Source: Podospora pseudoanserina
Lineage: Eukaryota; Ascomycota; Sordariomycetes; Sordariales; Podosporaceae
DNA: 64,000 bases
Assembly (NCBI RefSeq): GCF_035222485.1
Contig: NC_085920.1
Coordinates: 6,634,001-6,698,000, forward strand
Direction of reading: 5' to 3'
A model generated the notes under the pieces. The model was not told where the DNA came from. It saw only the letters and a list, made by a program, of their open reading frames with translations, and did no database searches. Position numbers and translations under genes: made by a program. Of this stretch, positions 1 through 8,818 are shown in pieces. Every line of letters starts with the position of its first letter. The stretch's first letter is position 1.

Positions 1-1582
1 CACACCCGGCTGCTACCTCCTGTGCCACGACGATGTCATCGGTTCTCGAAAAGTCAGCTACATTCTGTATCTTACCGACCCAGACACACCATGGCAGCCC
101 GAGTGGGGCGGAGCTCTTCGCCTCTTCCCCGTCGTCGACCGAGAGGGCAAGGACGGCGAGGTTGCCAAGACACCCCTGCCAGACTTTGTCAAGTCTATCC
201 CACCAGCCTGGAACCAGCTCTCTTTCTTTGCCGTGCAGCCCGGCGAGTCCTTCCACGATGTCGAGGAGGTCTACCATGCTGCCAGCCCGGAGGAGCTCGA
301 GAAGAATGCTGGGCGCATCCGCATGGCCATCAGCGGGTGGTTCCACATTCCCCAGGTTGGAGAGGACGGGTGGGTGGAGGGTGCCGAGAGAGAAGCGGCT
401 CACAAGAGCGGACTGATGCAGCTGCAGGGTAACCCAGACCAGCACGACCAGCCGCAGGCGAAACCCATAAGGGTTGAGAAGAGCAAACTCGAGGAGGATG
501 ACTTCCCTCTGGATGAGTCTGATCTGGAGTTCCTTTTGAAGTACATCGCGCCGACCTACCTCACACCAGACACCATCGAGCGCGTCGCCGAACACTTTGA
601 GGAGGAGTTCAGCATCACTTTGCCAGACATTCTGCATCCCAGGTTCGCCGAGAATCTTCGCAAACATGTGGAGGACCAGGAGAAGAAGCCACTACCGGAA
701 AGCAGTGATGAGATCGAGAAGGGCGCCTGGAAGGTTGCGCGCCCACCTCACAAGCACAGATATCTCTACCTCCAGCCTGGAGAGGAGAAGACCGAGGAGT
801 CGCCCCTCAAGGAGCTGCTCGAGGTTCTTTTGCCATCCAGACAATTCCGCCTGTGGCTGCAGATGGCTACGCGCTCTACGGTCGAAAGCGTCGATTTACT
901 GGCCAGGCGCTTCCGCCATGGACAAGACTACACACTCGCGACCGGCCATGAGGGCAAGCCTAGACTCGAAGTCAATATTGGCCTGACGCCCACCACTGGC
1001 TGGGGCGATGTTGAGGACGACGAGGATGAGGAAGAAGAAGAAGAGGAGGAGGAGGAGGAGGAGTCCTCTGAAGAGGAGCAGCCCAAGAAGAAAGGCAAGA
1101 ACGGCGCGGCGAACGGCAAAAGAAAGGAGAAGGCCAACGGCAAGTCTGCTAACGGCAGCGATGCCAAGGGCAAGGGCAAGGGCAAGGGCAAGGCTGTTGA
1201 AAAGGAGCCCGAGCCTGAGGAAGAGCTCGAAGTTGGTGGCCACGAGGTTTACATGGCTGGCGATGACGACAGCAACGAGGATGCCGCCATCTACAAGACC
1301 AGCGATGAGGACGACAACATTCTCTTCTTCCAGGCTGCCTCCTGGAACAAGATGAGCATTGTGCTGCGCGATAGCGGGACTCTCCGCTTCGTAAAGTACG
1401 TCTCCCAGAGCGCCAAGGGCGACCGATGGGATGTTAGTGCGATGTTTGAGATTGAGGAACAAGACGAAGAGCCCTCCTCGGAAGAGGAAGGGAATGGCGA
1501 GGCTTCGGGTGTTGGTGTTGTGGATGATTCCGAGGAGGAATTCAAGGGGTTCTCTCCCAGTGAGGACAGTGATTCCGACTAA
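1..1582 (+). CDS. TPA1: TPA1/Ofd1-type prolyl 3,4-dihydroxylase (5' end outside window)
   Basis: The reading frame is open from base 2 to the TAA at 1580-1582, giving 526 residues. The N-terminus, probably 130-150 residues by comparison with the family, lies left of the window. The double-stranded beta-helix of a 2-oxoglutarate/Fe(II) oxygenase is visible at once: HDD at visible residues 9-11 gives the HxD ligands, His85 in SFHDVEEV is the likely distal ligand, and the arginine in RMAISGWFH would bind 2-oxoglutarate. After a second, degenerate oxygenase-like half comes a very acidic run at about residues 338-358, then a Lys/Gly-rich stretch, then the conserved C-terminal part. Family members hydroxylate ribosomal protein uS12 (Rps23) and affect translation termination; Ofd1 also acts in sterol/oxygen sensing. 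The charged insert looks like a disordered linker. No intron is needed in the visible part. Confidence 0.9.
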   Translation, partial: TPGCYLLCHDDVIGSRKVSYILYLTDPDTPWQPEWGGALRLFPVVDREGKDGEVAKTPLPDFVKSIPPAWNQLSFFAVQPGESFHDVEEVYHAASPEELEKNAGRIRMAISGWFHIPQVGEDGWVEGAEREAAHKSGLMQLQGNPDQHDQPQAKPIRVEKSKLEEDDFPLDESDLEFLLKYIAPTYLTPDTIERVAEHFEEEFSITLPDILHPRFAENLRKHVEDQEKKPLPESSDEIEKGAWKVARPPHKHRYLYLQPGEEKTEESPLKELLEVLLPSRQFRLWLQMATRSTVESVDLLARRFRHGQDYTLATGHEGKPRLEVNIGLTPTTGWGDVEDDEDEEEEEEEEEEEESSEEEQPKKKGKNGAANGKRKEKANGKSANGSDAKGKGKGKGKAVEKEPEPEEELEVGGHEVYMAGDDDSNEDAAIYKTSDEDDNILFFQAASWNKMSIVLRDSGTLRFVKYVSQSAKGDRWDVSAMFEIEEQDEEPSSEEEGNGEASGVGVVDDSEEEFKGFSPSEDSDSD

Positions 1583-2687
1583 TGATGGAAGTTGTCAGGA
1601 ACTGAGGTCGACACAACAAGGTTGCGTGAGCAAGCTGAGAGAGGGAAAAGCACACTAGCTACAGGAAGAAGATGGCCAAGGCCACACTGGTTCAACCAGA
1701 CTGGTGGAACCCTACCCCTTGGCAAGGGAATTCATGACAGAAGTATGCTACGAACTAAAGATATGATTTGGACATCTATAGTGTTGGTCGATCTGGGACT
1801 CGGCCGAGTATTCTTGGCTGACGATTTGGGCAATGTCACTTCAGAGACTACATCTGCTCATGTGCTGATGAGAGTCTTAATTGATGATTTAGCCGGTAGG
1901 CTGAGCAACTGCACACTCTGCTCTCCGGCAAGCTCGGCGCTGCGATCAGTGATCTACGGGTGTGTGTGTGCCTTGCGTCACCGACCTGTAACAAGTAGGT
2001 GAGATCTTGTGTGAGGAAGGTTGTACGATCTTGGTGGGACTTGTCATCTTATGTACATCGAGGGGTCGCATAGTGGGCTGCTATTGTCGTTGATCAAGAC
2101 GGCACAGGTGCTCGAGGTGGCAAAGGGGTCTCTGACCCTGACTTTGAGAGTTTCTGGAAGAGAGGCTGGGAAGAGTGGGAAGGAATGCATCTCCAACGTG
2201 GCGTTGCCTGCATGAAGCCAAATAAGGATTTGTCTTGGGCTGACAGGCGGGTTTTGGGGCTGTTTTTTGTACCTTCACTCAGCTTGCTCGGCAGAGGGAA
2301 GCGCGGAGATGTCTGGATAGCTTCAGCAGCCGTGCTTCAACAACGTCATGTTTGGATTTATTTTGCTTTGACCCCCGAAAGGTGGTGTAGGCGATGATAC
2401 CGGCCAAAGTCGCATTTCTCGTCCATCTCTTGGTGTGAGTTCACCCAGAGCCGGGCAGCCGGGCACTCCATGCTCCGACTTCCCAGCCCTTATTCCTTCT
2501 TTGCGGGGTCGGGATGGGGACCGAAAAGGAACGGGGTTTCCACGACCCCACTAAGCGGCCTGCACCGCCCGCTGGTAGAGATCTTACAGCATGTTTTATT
2601 CAGGGCTGTCAAGACATTCAGGGAACAACCAGAGCTGTGTCTTTCGAGCACGAGAGGATGCCCCAGTGCCGCCCTTCTTCCGTCCGA

Positions 2688-2689
<2 letters not shown>

Positions 2690-2723
<34 letters not shown>
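2690..2723. repeat. (TG)n microsatellite
   Basis: An uninterrupted TG dinucleotide run of about 17 units lies in the non-coding region. Translations across it give only Val/Cys repeats. Confidence 0.95.
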
Positions 2724-2724
<1 letters not shown>

Positions 2725-2803
2725 TTTGCTGACGAGAGAGCGGCACCAAGGCCCAGACCATTGGTGAGGAGGGGACTGAATACAATTTGCTGCGTGTGTG
2801 ATC

Positions 2804-2806
<3 letters not shown>

Positions 2807-2834
<28 letters not shown>
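2807..2834. repeat. (TTGC)n microsatellite
   Basis: About seven copies of a tetranucleotide (TGCT register) occur in tandem, roughly 85 bp after the TG tract and upstream of the gene at 3166. Confidence 0.9.
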
Positions 2835-3165
2835 ATGTTATACCGCTGGATTTCCCAGTTCCCGAACCGCTGCAAGTGCCTTTTTAGCCCCATCGCATCG
2901 TCTGACCACTCTCGAACCAATCCTGTTGGGACGGGCCTTCTTGTTAAAATCTTGGCCCTGCATTTGCTCTTCTTGGATTTAAACACCGATGCCCCGGCCA
3001 TCGCAGACCGTTCCTGTTCAAGCTTCGAGTTCTTTGGTTTTTTCTCCTTTTTGCGCGCGACTGGTTTCTCTGCCTCTTCAAATTGTTTGAAAGCATTTTT
3101 TTGAAGAAGCCGGTCAATTTCTGGAGTTTGGTTGTCGAGCTCGGTTCCTACGTAATATCTTCAGC

Positions 3166-4262
3166 ATGCCAATCCGCAACCCCTTTGCGCGCCGTCCCGG
3201 TGTCATCGTCACCGCTCATGATGAAAACTCACGACCGGGGTCGGCGGCCGGGAGTGTGAAGGAAAGCGTGCTGTCGCCGGGTTTTGAAAGGGTAGACACT
3301 GTTGGGTCAAAGGCATCGTCGGCGTTCAGCATTCGCAGCAGCAGGAGGAGCCAGGACACAGGGGAATACAAGATGAGCGGTACGGTTCCCTCAAAGTCTC
3401 CTGAATGAGCGGCCCCTTTCCCCCACATAACTGAGTGGGAGGCTCGGGATCACCACCATCGTGGCGACACAGCTTCAAGCACCGAAAACTGACTCGGCGC
3501 CTGTTCATGCAGTGGTCAATGATAGTGGAATTTACCTTCCTGTAAGCTACCGCCTCCTCTCTTTCACATATCCTTCCCAGTACTGACGCGACCCCCTAGC
3601 CATCTCCCACTGAAAAGGAAGCTACCTGGCCACGCCGGTACCTCTCCCGAACCTCCAGCGACAGAAGCAGCCGGGATGGCTCGGGTGACATTGAGCACTT
3701 CCCTATCTCGAGGGAATCATTCGATTCTTACCGCCGCTCCTTTGTACGCCTTTCTCTCCCAAACAACCCCCTTCATGGCCCAACCGCTAACACACAATAG
3801 GACATCTCCGCCAGAAGCTACATCACCGACCCTGCGCCACGCCAATCCCTCGATTCCTCCGCCCGCTTCCCCCGCATGATGCACACGCGCTCATCGTTCC
3901 TAAGCCGGGAACCACCTACCCCGGAAGAGGGTTTTGAGGATGTTGGGCTAGGTGGTGAATCCAAGACCACAGCGCAGCACCAGCACCAGCAGCAACACCA
4001 GCACCAGCAACAAACCGAACAGACACAGACTCCAGCGTTGCCGAAGAAGAAGGGGCTCTTTGCGAGATTTGGATCTGAGCACACCCACGAGACGACCGAT
4101 GCAGCACATACTGCGAACAGCAACGCGACGTCATCATGGAGTTTCCTGCCTGGGGCGTCGAGAAAGAGGGCGCAGAGCGGGCAGGGAGCGGAGTTGGGGG
4201 CCATGCCTTTCCCTGTTGATAGGTCGGGGGCGAATGGGGGTGCGGTTGAGGTTGATGCTTAA
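3166..4262 (+). CDS. Hypothetical Ser/Gln-rich protein, four exons
   Basis: I do not recognise the function. The model joins 3166-3379, 3513-3541, 3600-3743 and 3801-4262 (849 nt, 282 residues). All introns have GT..AG ends (GTACGG, GTAAGC and GTACGC donors) and the phases match. Exon 2 is only 29 nt. The start MPIRNPFARRPG has no in-frame ATG just upstream. The protein is basic and serine-rich at its N-terminus (RSSRRSQD, SRTSSDRSSRD) and has a His/Gln repeat around residues 190-205. Near its end is a short motif, KKKGLFARFG, that resembles the N-terminal NPFARR element. No transmembrane segment or catalytic motif is visible, so it is probably disordered and possibly phospho-regulated. The exon joins rest on frame and splice signals only. 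Confidence 0.75.
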
Positions 4263-5363
4263 AGGACGTGCATGATATAGGGGGGCATCATTCTGACCAG
4301 AGGAGTCATGGCGATAGACGGGCAGCCGTCTGTGTTGAATGGGGGGCATATTGCTTGGAAAACAGACATATCACCAACATCTTTGTGTGGTGGTCGTTTT
4401 TTTTGCTGATGAAAAGGCGTTATGGGGTCTGGGTTTGGGATGGAATGATGAAGTGGGAGGTACACATATACTACTGTAATAATTCATGGTAATGAGGGTA
4501 ACGAATATAGAGGTCGATTCAAGACATGCTAGTCTTGGTTAGTGATGGGTTTTGGTGGAGGATAAACGCGATGCTTGGCTTTCCGTATAGGGATGGCACA
4601 ACCTCGGGCACCGATGCTCTACTCACATCAACAGGGATGTTTCTGACTTCTTTGCAGAAAATTCTCCCACCCCCTCACGCTGTTTCTGGTTTCTGGAGTT
4701 GACACTGTTTCCGGTGTCAAATGCTCTCTCTGTCTGCAGGCTGTCAGCATGCGACCGCCTGATCCGCACAGCCTCGCCAAGGTCTTCTTGACAGCTTCTT
4801 CAGTTACAGCAATCAGGTCGGGATGGTCAAAGACCGCTGCCGTCGAGTGTTCTGTTTGAGTCCAGCTCCTCGTCTCGACCTGTGGATTGATGTCTAAGCA
4901 TCTCCTCATTTCTCGCTAAAACACTTCCCCCCAAGACGAAGCTCCAATCGTGTGTGTTCATTCTTCAAGAAAACTGCATCGTGCTCCCAATGACTGCCTG
5001 ACCACTTGACTGGATCTTCACAAAAGTTAAGCAGTCGGCAGGCTTCAGGACTGGATACTTCCATTCAGACGAAGAGGTTTGCCTGATCCATCCTCTTGGT
5101 ACTGCAACTTCATCTCACCTGAGGCAGACAGGAATATCACAACCAGCCTTATGTAGGTCATCTATGCAGTGTAGCCGCTTACTCTCAGCTGAACATCCCC
5201 TTCTTTCACGCTGCAATATTTATAAACAAAAAAAAAAGAAAAAAAGAAAAAAAAGAATCATGCCCGAGCCGTTACGTACCATGCTGGGCCAAGAAATTAG
5301 CAACCAAAGACATCTTGGTTCCATCTACCTATATCCCTTTTCTTTTATACACCCCCATCCCCT
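4263..5363. other. Convergent intergenic region
   Basis: This lies between the 3' ends of the unknown plus-strand gene and the minus-strand PLP enzyme. ORFs here are short and unlike protein. An A-rich tract (about 5228-5257, A runs broken by single G) precedes the 3' end of the PLP enzyme gene on the other strand. I see no RNA gene. Confidence 0.55.
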
Positions 5364-6704
5364 CTAAAACCCCTCCTCCTTCAACCTCTCCAGCCCCTGC
5401 ACCAAGTCATCCCTCAAATCCTCCCACCCCTCCACACCGATGCTAACTCTCAACAACCTCCTATCCACCTTGGGATCCGTCATCGCCCTCCACTCAATCA
5501 AACTCTCCACTCCACCCAGACTCGTGGCATGGTGGAACAACTGCAGCTTGCTAGGCAACCTCTTCGCCTTCTCCTCGCTCTCCAACCACAAGCTAAACAC
5601 CGGCCCAAACCCATTGGGCATCTGCTTCCTCAGCCACGAGTTCTCATCCTTTGCCTCCGGCTGCTGAGAAGCGTGCTGAATCTTGAAGACAGACTGCGCA
5701 ATGATGTTGCTGTTGTCGCCGGCCGCCTTCTTCTCGGCAAGGAAGTCAACCAGTTTCTGGGCGCTCTCGCTCTGGCGCTTGACTCTCAGTTCCAAAGTGC
5801 GGGCACTACGGACGCCAAGCCAGCCTTCAAGAGAGCCCATCACACCTCCAAGGTGGAGGCGCTCCTCCCTGAGCTCTGGGAGCCACTTCTCGGCTCTGTC
5901 TGGGCGGATGGCGAGGACACCGGCAAGCATGTCGGAGTGGCCGCCGAAATACTTGGTGGCAGAGTGCATGACGATATCGACGTTGTACTTGAAGGGCTCC
6001 ATCAGAGGGGGGGGGGCAAAGGTGGCGTCAACGGTGAGATAGCACCCCTTTTCGTCGGCCATCTTGCGGTAGTAAGCCAGGTCGCGAGCCTCGCCCGTGG
6101 GGTTAAGGGGTGTCTCGACGTGAATAACATCGCCCTTTTCGAGTTTGGCAAGGTCGGCATCGTCCTCCAGTTCAAGCTGCTCGAGGCCGTTGAGCTTCTT
6201 CATGATGTGGAGAATGCCATGGCAGCCGTGATAACCACCGCCGATAGCCACACGTTTGGGGTTGAGGAAGACAATCATGGCGTGGAAGGCGGCGAGACCG
6301 GATGCATAACTGAGTGACGGGGCTCCGAGGAGCGAGGTGAGGATGGCCTCGAAGCGGGTGGTGTTTGGTGCACTGTCTCGGGAGTACACGTGAGAGTCAT
6401 AAGGGGCATTGGGCTGAACATTGTGTTAGTGACAGTGAACATGGGGTGTGATATGGTGTGAAGCACTCACGTTGAGATTGTCCCATGGTCTCAACTGTTC
6501 GGGGTCCCGGTTATATCGGAAAGTGGTAGAAACGTGCATGGGGGGAGCCACGGCCTGGTGATTGTTGATATAGTCATCGGCGTGGACCGAGCGAGAAGCC
6601 ATAGACAGCTCCCTGCCAAAGGCGACAGCGAGCGAGTTGGGGCCCTCAACGACCGCCTTGACCGCAGACCCAGCGGGGCGAACAGGAAGCTCATCAGACG
6701 CCAT
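5364..6704 (-). CDS. Cys/Met-metabolism PLP-dependent enzyme (cystathionine gamma-synthase-like)
   Basis: Two exons, 6704-6471 and 6413-5364, are joined across a 57-nt intron (GTGAGT..AG, phase 0) to give 427 residues. The fold-type I Cys/Met-metabolism family is clear: SATKYFGGHSDMLAG holds the PLP lysine (about K232), VETPLNPTGE and TVDATFAPPP match the cofactor-binding strands, and the C-terminus RVSIGVEGWEDL is the usual family ending. Members make or break cystathionine or related thioethers in transsulfuration. The length and sequence fit the short fungal group of yeast YHR112C rather than the longer STR2/met-7 cystathionine gamma-synthases, so the exact reaction is not certain. Residues at the PLP site look intact. 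It is the first of three genes on this strand, but spacings of 600 bp or more argue for separate promoters. Confidence 0.9.
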
Positions 6705-7302
6705 CTTGGTAGATTAGTGAGTTGTATGTGACGACAAGGACAGAAACCGGCCGGTGTAAGTGAGGTGGTGTTGAGCTGCTCATATAAACGTTCGATATCG
6801 GCGCGGGGCAGCTGGGCGGCTCCATATGGTGGAATTCGTCATTCCAAGGGCGTCTCAACTGCTGCTAGCGGCGGCCTTTGCATCCACAACGCTTCTAGAA
6901 GCAGTTGCCCCTCCCCACTCGCCACTTTCACAGGGGCTTCCCGGATGGCACATCGGAGCTGCTTCACCAGCCGATACCGACCTCTACCGCGCGGCCCCGT
7001 TACTTTATGCATCGTGGTGAGAATCGTCAGTGCCTCTGGTCGACAAAAACAGTGACCTCGTGAACATGTCCGATTGCTTCCAATGTTGAGATCTTGCTCT
7101 GTGCGCTGGCTTCACGAGTGTCATGTCATGTGTCGTGCTTGCATCGTCGGATAACGCAGGTCGAGTTGGGGCAAAGGCAAGCCTCTGTATCGATGCCGAT
7201 GATATGATCTTCCTCCAAGCCCTCCTCGACCAAAAAAAATCCCACATGTAGATTGCATTTCACGCCACAGTCAAATCGCACTGGATTAGTTATCCCCCCA
7301 TC
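6705..7302. other. Intergenic: PLP enzyme promoter and deacetylase 3' region
   Basis: About 600 bp lie between two minus-strand genes. They should hold the promoter of the PLP enzyme (next to 6704) and, at the far end, sequence downstream of the deacetylase stop. I found no Gcn4/Cpc1-type TGACTC or Cbf1-type CACGTG element close to 6704, and no RNA gene. Confidence 0.5.
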
Positions 7303-8115
7303 TCACCCCGTCACCTCCCTCAGCAACCCCGTCACCGTCCTAGCCTCCCATCCCTTCCTCCCCATCTCAGGCAACACCCTGTCCAACATCGGCCTCGTCC
7401 AACTCCTCCTATCATGACAAATAATCACCCCTCCCGGATCCAACATCCCCAAGATATGCCTCCCATTCACCCCCGCCCACCCAACCTGCGCATCATGAGG
7501 ATAAATACTCCCCAACACCAGCCTGTACCCCAACCGGTTCACCACCCCCCTAATCCTATCGCTAAAAAACCCGCTCCCCGGCCTATAATACCTCTCCCTC
7601 CCCTCCCTCGGCGGCTCTTTCCCCTCGTCCCTATAAGCCCTATCAATCATCCCCTGCACCTCCCTCATCTCCCTCTCCAGCTCCTCCGTCGACAACCCCC
7701 TCGCAGGCTCATCATGCATCCCGTGATTCCCCAGCTCATGCCCCTGCCTCACAATCTCCCTCAGTATCCCCTCTCGCCCAGGAACCTGCGACCCAATCAC
7801 AAAAAACGTCGCGTGCGCCCCGCTGGCAGAGAGCGCGGAGAGAATCCCCCTCGTGTGATCAGACGGCGCGTCGTCAATAGTAAGCGCCACAATCTTCTTG
7901 TCGGGGGGCAGCCAGATCCGGAAGAGGACGTCGGTCCAGCGGTGGGAGAAGTAGCGGATTAGCGACGAGGGCGGGTAGTACACCACGTACAGCGGCAAAA
8001 TCACCACCACTACTAGGAGCAGCAGCAAAAAGAGGAGGTACATTCGTCGTCGGCGGGCGTGGCGGCGGGCGAAGCTGGTGGGGAGACGGAGGAGTCGGCG
8101 AAGGGGGAGGAGCAT
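7303..8115 (-). CDS. Membrane-anchored polysaccharide (chitin-type) deacetylase
   Basis: Intronless, 270 residues. An arginine-rich N-terminus (about residues 6-24) followed by one hydrophobic helix (25-47) suggests a type II membrane protein with its catalytic part outside the cytosol. The NodB-homology deacetylase motifs follow in order: TIDDAPSD (D81/D82) for the catalytic base and metal aspartate, GNHGMHD (H131, H134) for the metal histidines, RYYRPGSGFF (R178 and the following residues) and HDRRSW (H234). These enzymes remove N- or O-acetyl groups from chitin oligomers or other cell-wall glycans. At 270 residues it is a bare catalytic domain with no chitin-binding module. The exact substrate cannot be read from the sequence. 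The neighbour upstream on the same strand is the endopolyphosphatase, with no visible functional link. Confidence 0.9.
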   Translation of the reverse strand: MLLPLRRLLRLPTSFARRHARRRRMYLLFLLLLLVVVVILPLYVVYYPPSSLIRYFSHRWTDVLFRIWLPPDKKIVALTIDDAPSDHTRGILSALSASGAHATFFVIGSQVPGREGILREIVRQGHELGNHGMHDEPARGLSTEELEREMREVQGMIDRAYRDEGKEPPREGRERYYRPGSGFFSDRIRGVVNRLGYRLVLGSIYPHDAQVGWAGVNGRHILGMLDPGGVIICHDRRSWTRPMLDRVLPEMGRKGWEARTVTGLLREVTG

Positions 8116-8818
8116 TGCGCTGCTGCGGCTTTGCTGTGTTTAAGGCGGGAAACAGGAAGAGACAAGATTAGGATATCATGTTTCAATGGCCTAGAAGCAA
8201 GAGACAAAACGAACGACAGGAAAAGTCTTCAAAGCTTACTCCAAGACAGCTGAGCATCAAATGGAGAAGGGGAAATGAATTGGCGATAAACGATAAAGAT
8301 AGACAAGAAACGCGCGTGTTGCTGCAAAGTTACAGCAGCGTGACGTGCCTGGGTTTAATTGGGGTGGCGCAAGCTTCCTTGAGCTGAGAATATGTGGCTG
8401 AGAGTGTGGCACTCACCCCCTTTTTCTCTCTCTCTTAGCAAGCCGCAATAAAGTCTTATAGATAAATGTTTTAATTTTTGTATTACCTATTTCCTACATG
8501 TTCTAGCTCCATCGAGCCCCTTGAATTCACCACGTAAATCCCAGCAGAAGAATCTATCCACTCCATGCCAAAATGATGCCGTGAGACTCCAACGCTTCTT
8601 TTGCATTCTTCTCTTGCCCCCTTTTCCGTCGTCAATGCAACGCTGTCCAGGTATAGTATAAACCATACAAAAAAAAAAAAAAAACAAAAAAAAACCTCCC
8701 TTGAAAACATAACGCCATAGATGCATGCAAATACCCGCCCCATGAACCAGCAGATAACCACACAGATCGCCCCAGCTGAGCAATCCCTCGGTATCACTCC
8801 TGCTTGGTAGAAACCAAA
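8116..8818. other. Intergenic: deacetylase promoter and endopolyphosphatase 3' region
   Basis: The interval has an A-rich tract at 8668-8694, which reads as poly-T on the minus strand downstream of the endopolyphosphatase stop. No ORF resembles a protein, and no RNA gene is seen. Confidence 0.5.

Larger units (their letters stand above)
1583..3165. other. Non-coding interval with two microsatellites
   Basis: No ORF here reads like a protein. It should hold the 3' UTR of the TPA1-like gene and the promoter and leader of the gene starting at 3166. It contains a TG dinucleotide tract, a TTGC tetranucleotide tract and a short near-perfect palindrome at 1689-1711 (two 11-bp arms with one mismatch) about 100 bp after the TPA1 stop. 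Confidence 0.6.

Noticed and set aside
896-1462. Antisense Leu-rich ORF that could look like a membrane protein
   Set aside because: It is the reverse of the Glu/Lys-rich insert of the TPA1-like gene; the hydrophobic runs are an artefact.
2470-2982. 170-codon ORF across the TG and TTGC microsatellites
   Set aside because: Its openness comes from the repeats (Val/Cys and Leu/Ala/Cys runs), with no protein-like sequence outside them.
5529-6317. 262-codon ORF opposite the PLP enzyme
   Set aside because: The minus strand carries the PLP-lysine motif and full family sequence, and this frame is its shadow.
7414-7962. Pro/Arg-rich ORF opposite the polysaccharide deacetylase
   Set aside because: Antisense shadow; all NodB motifs are on the minus strand.
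5364-8115. Possible secondary-metabolite or cell-wall gene cluster
   Set aside because: A PLP enzyme and a deacetylase sit together, but there is no synthase, oxidase, transporter or dedicated regulator next to them. The neighbours are housekeeping genes.
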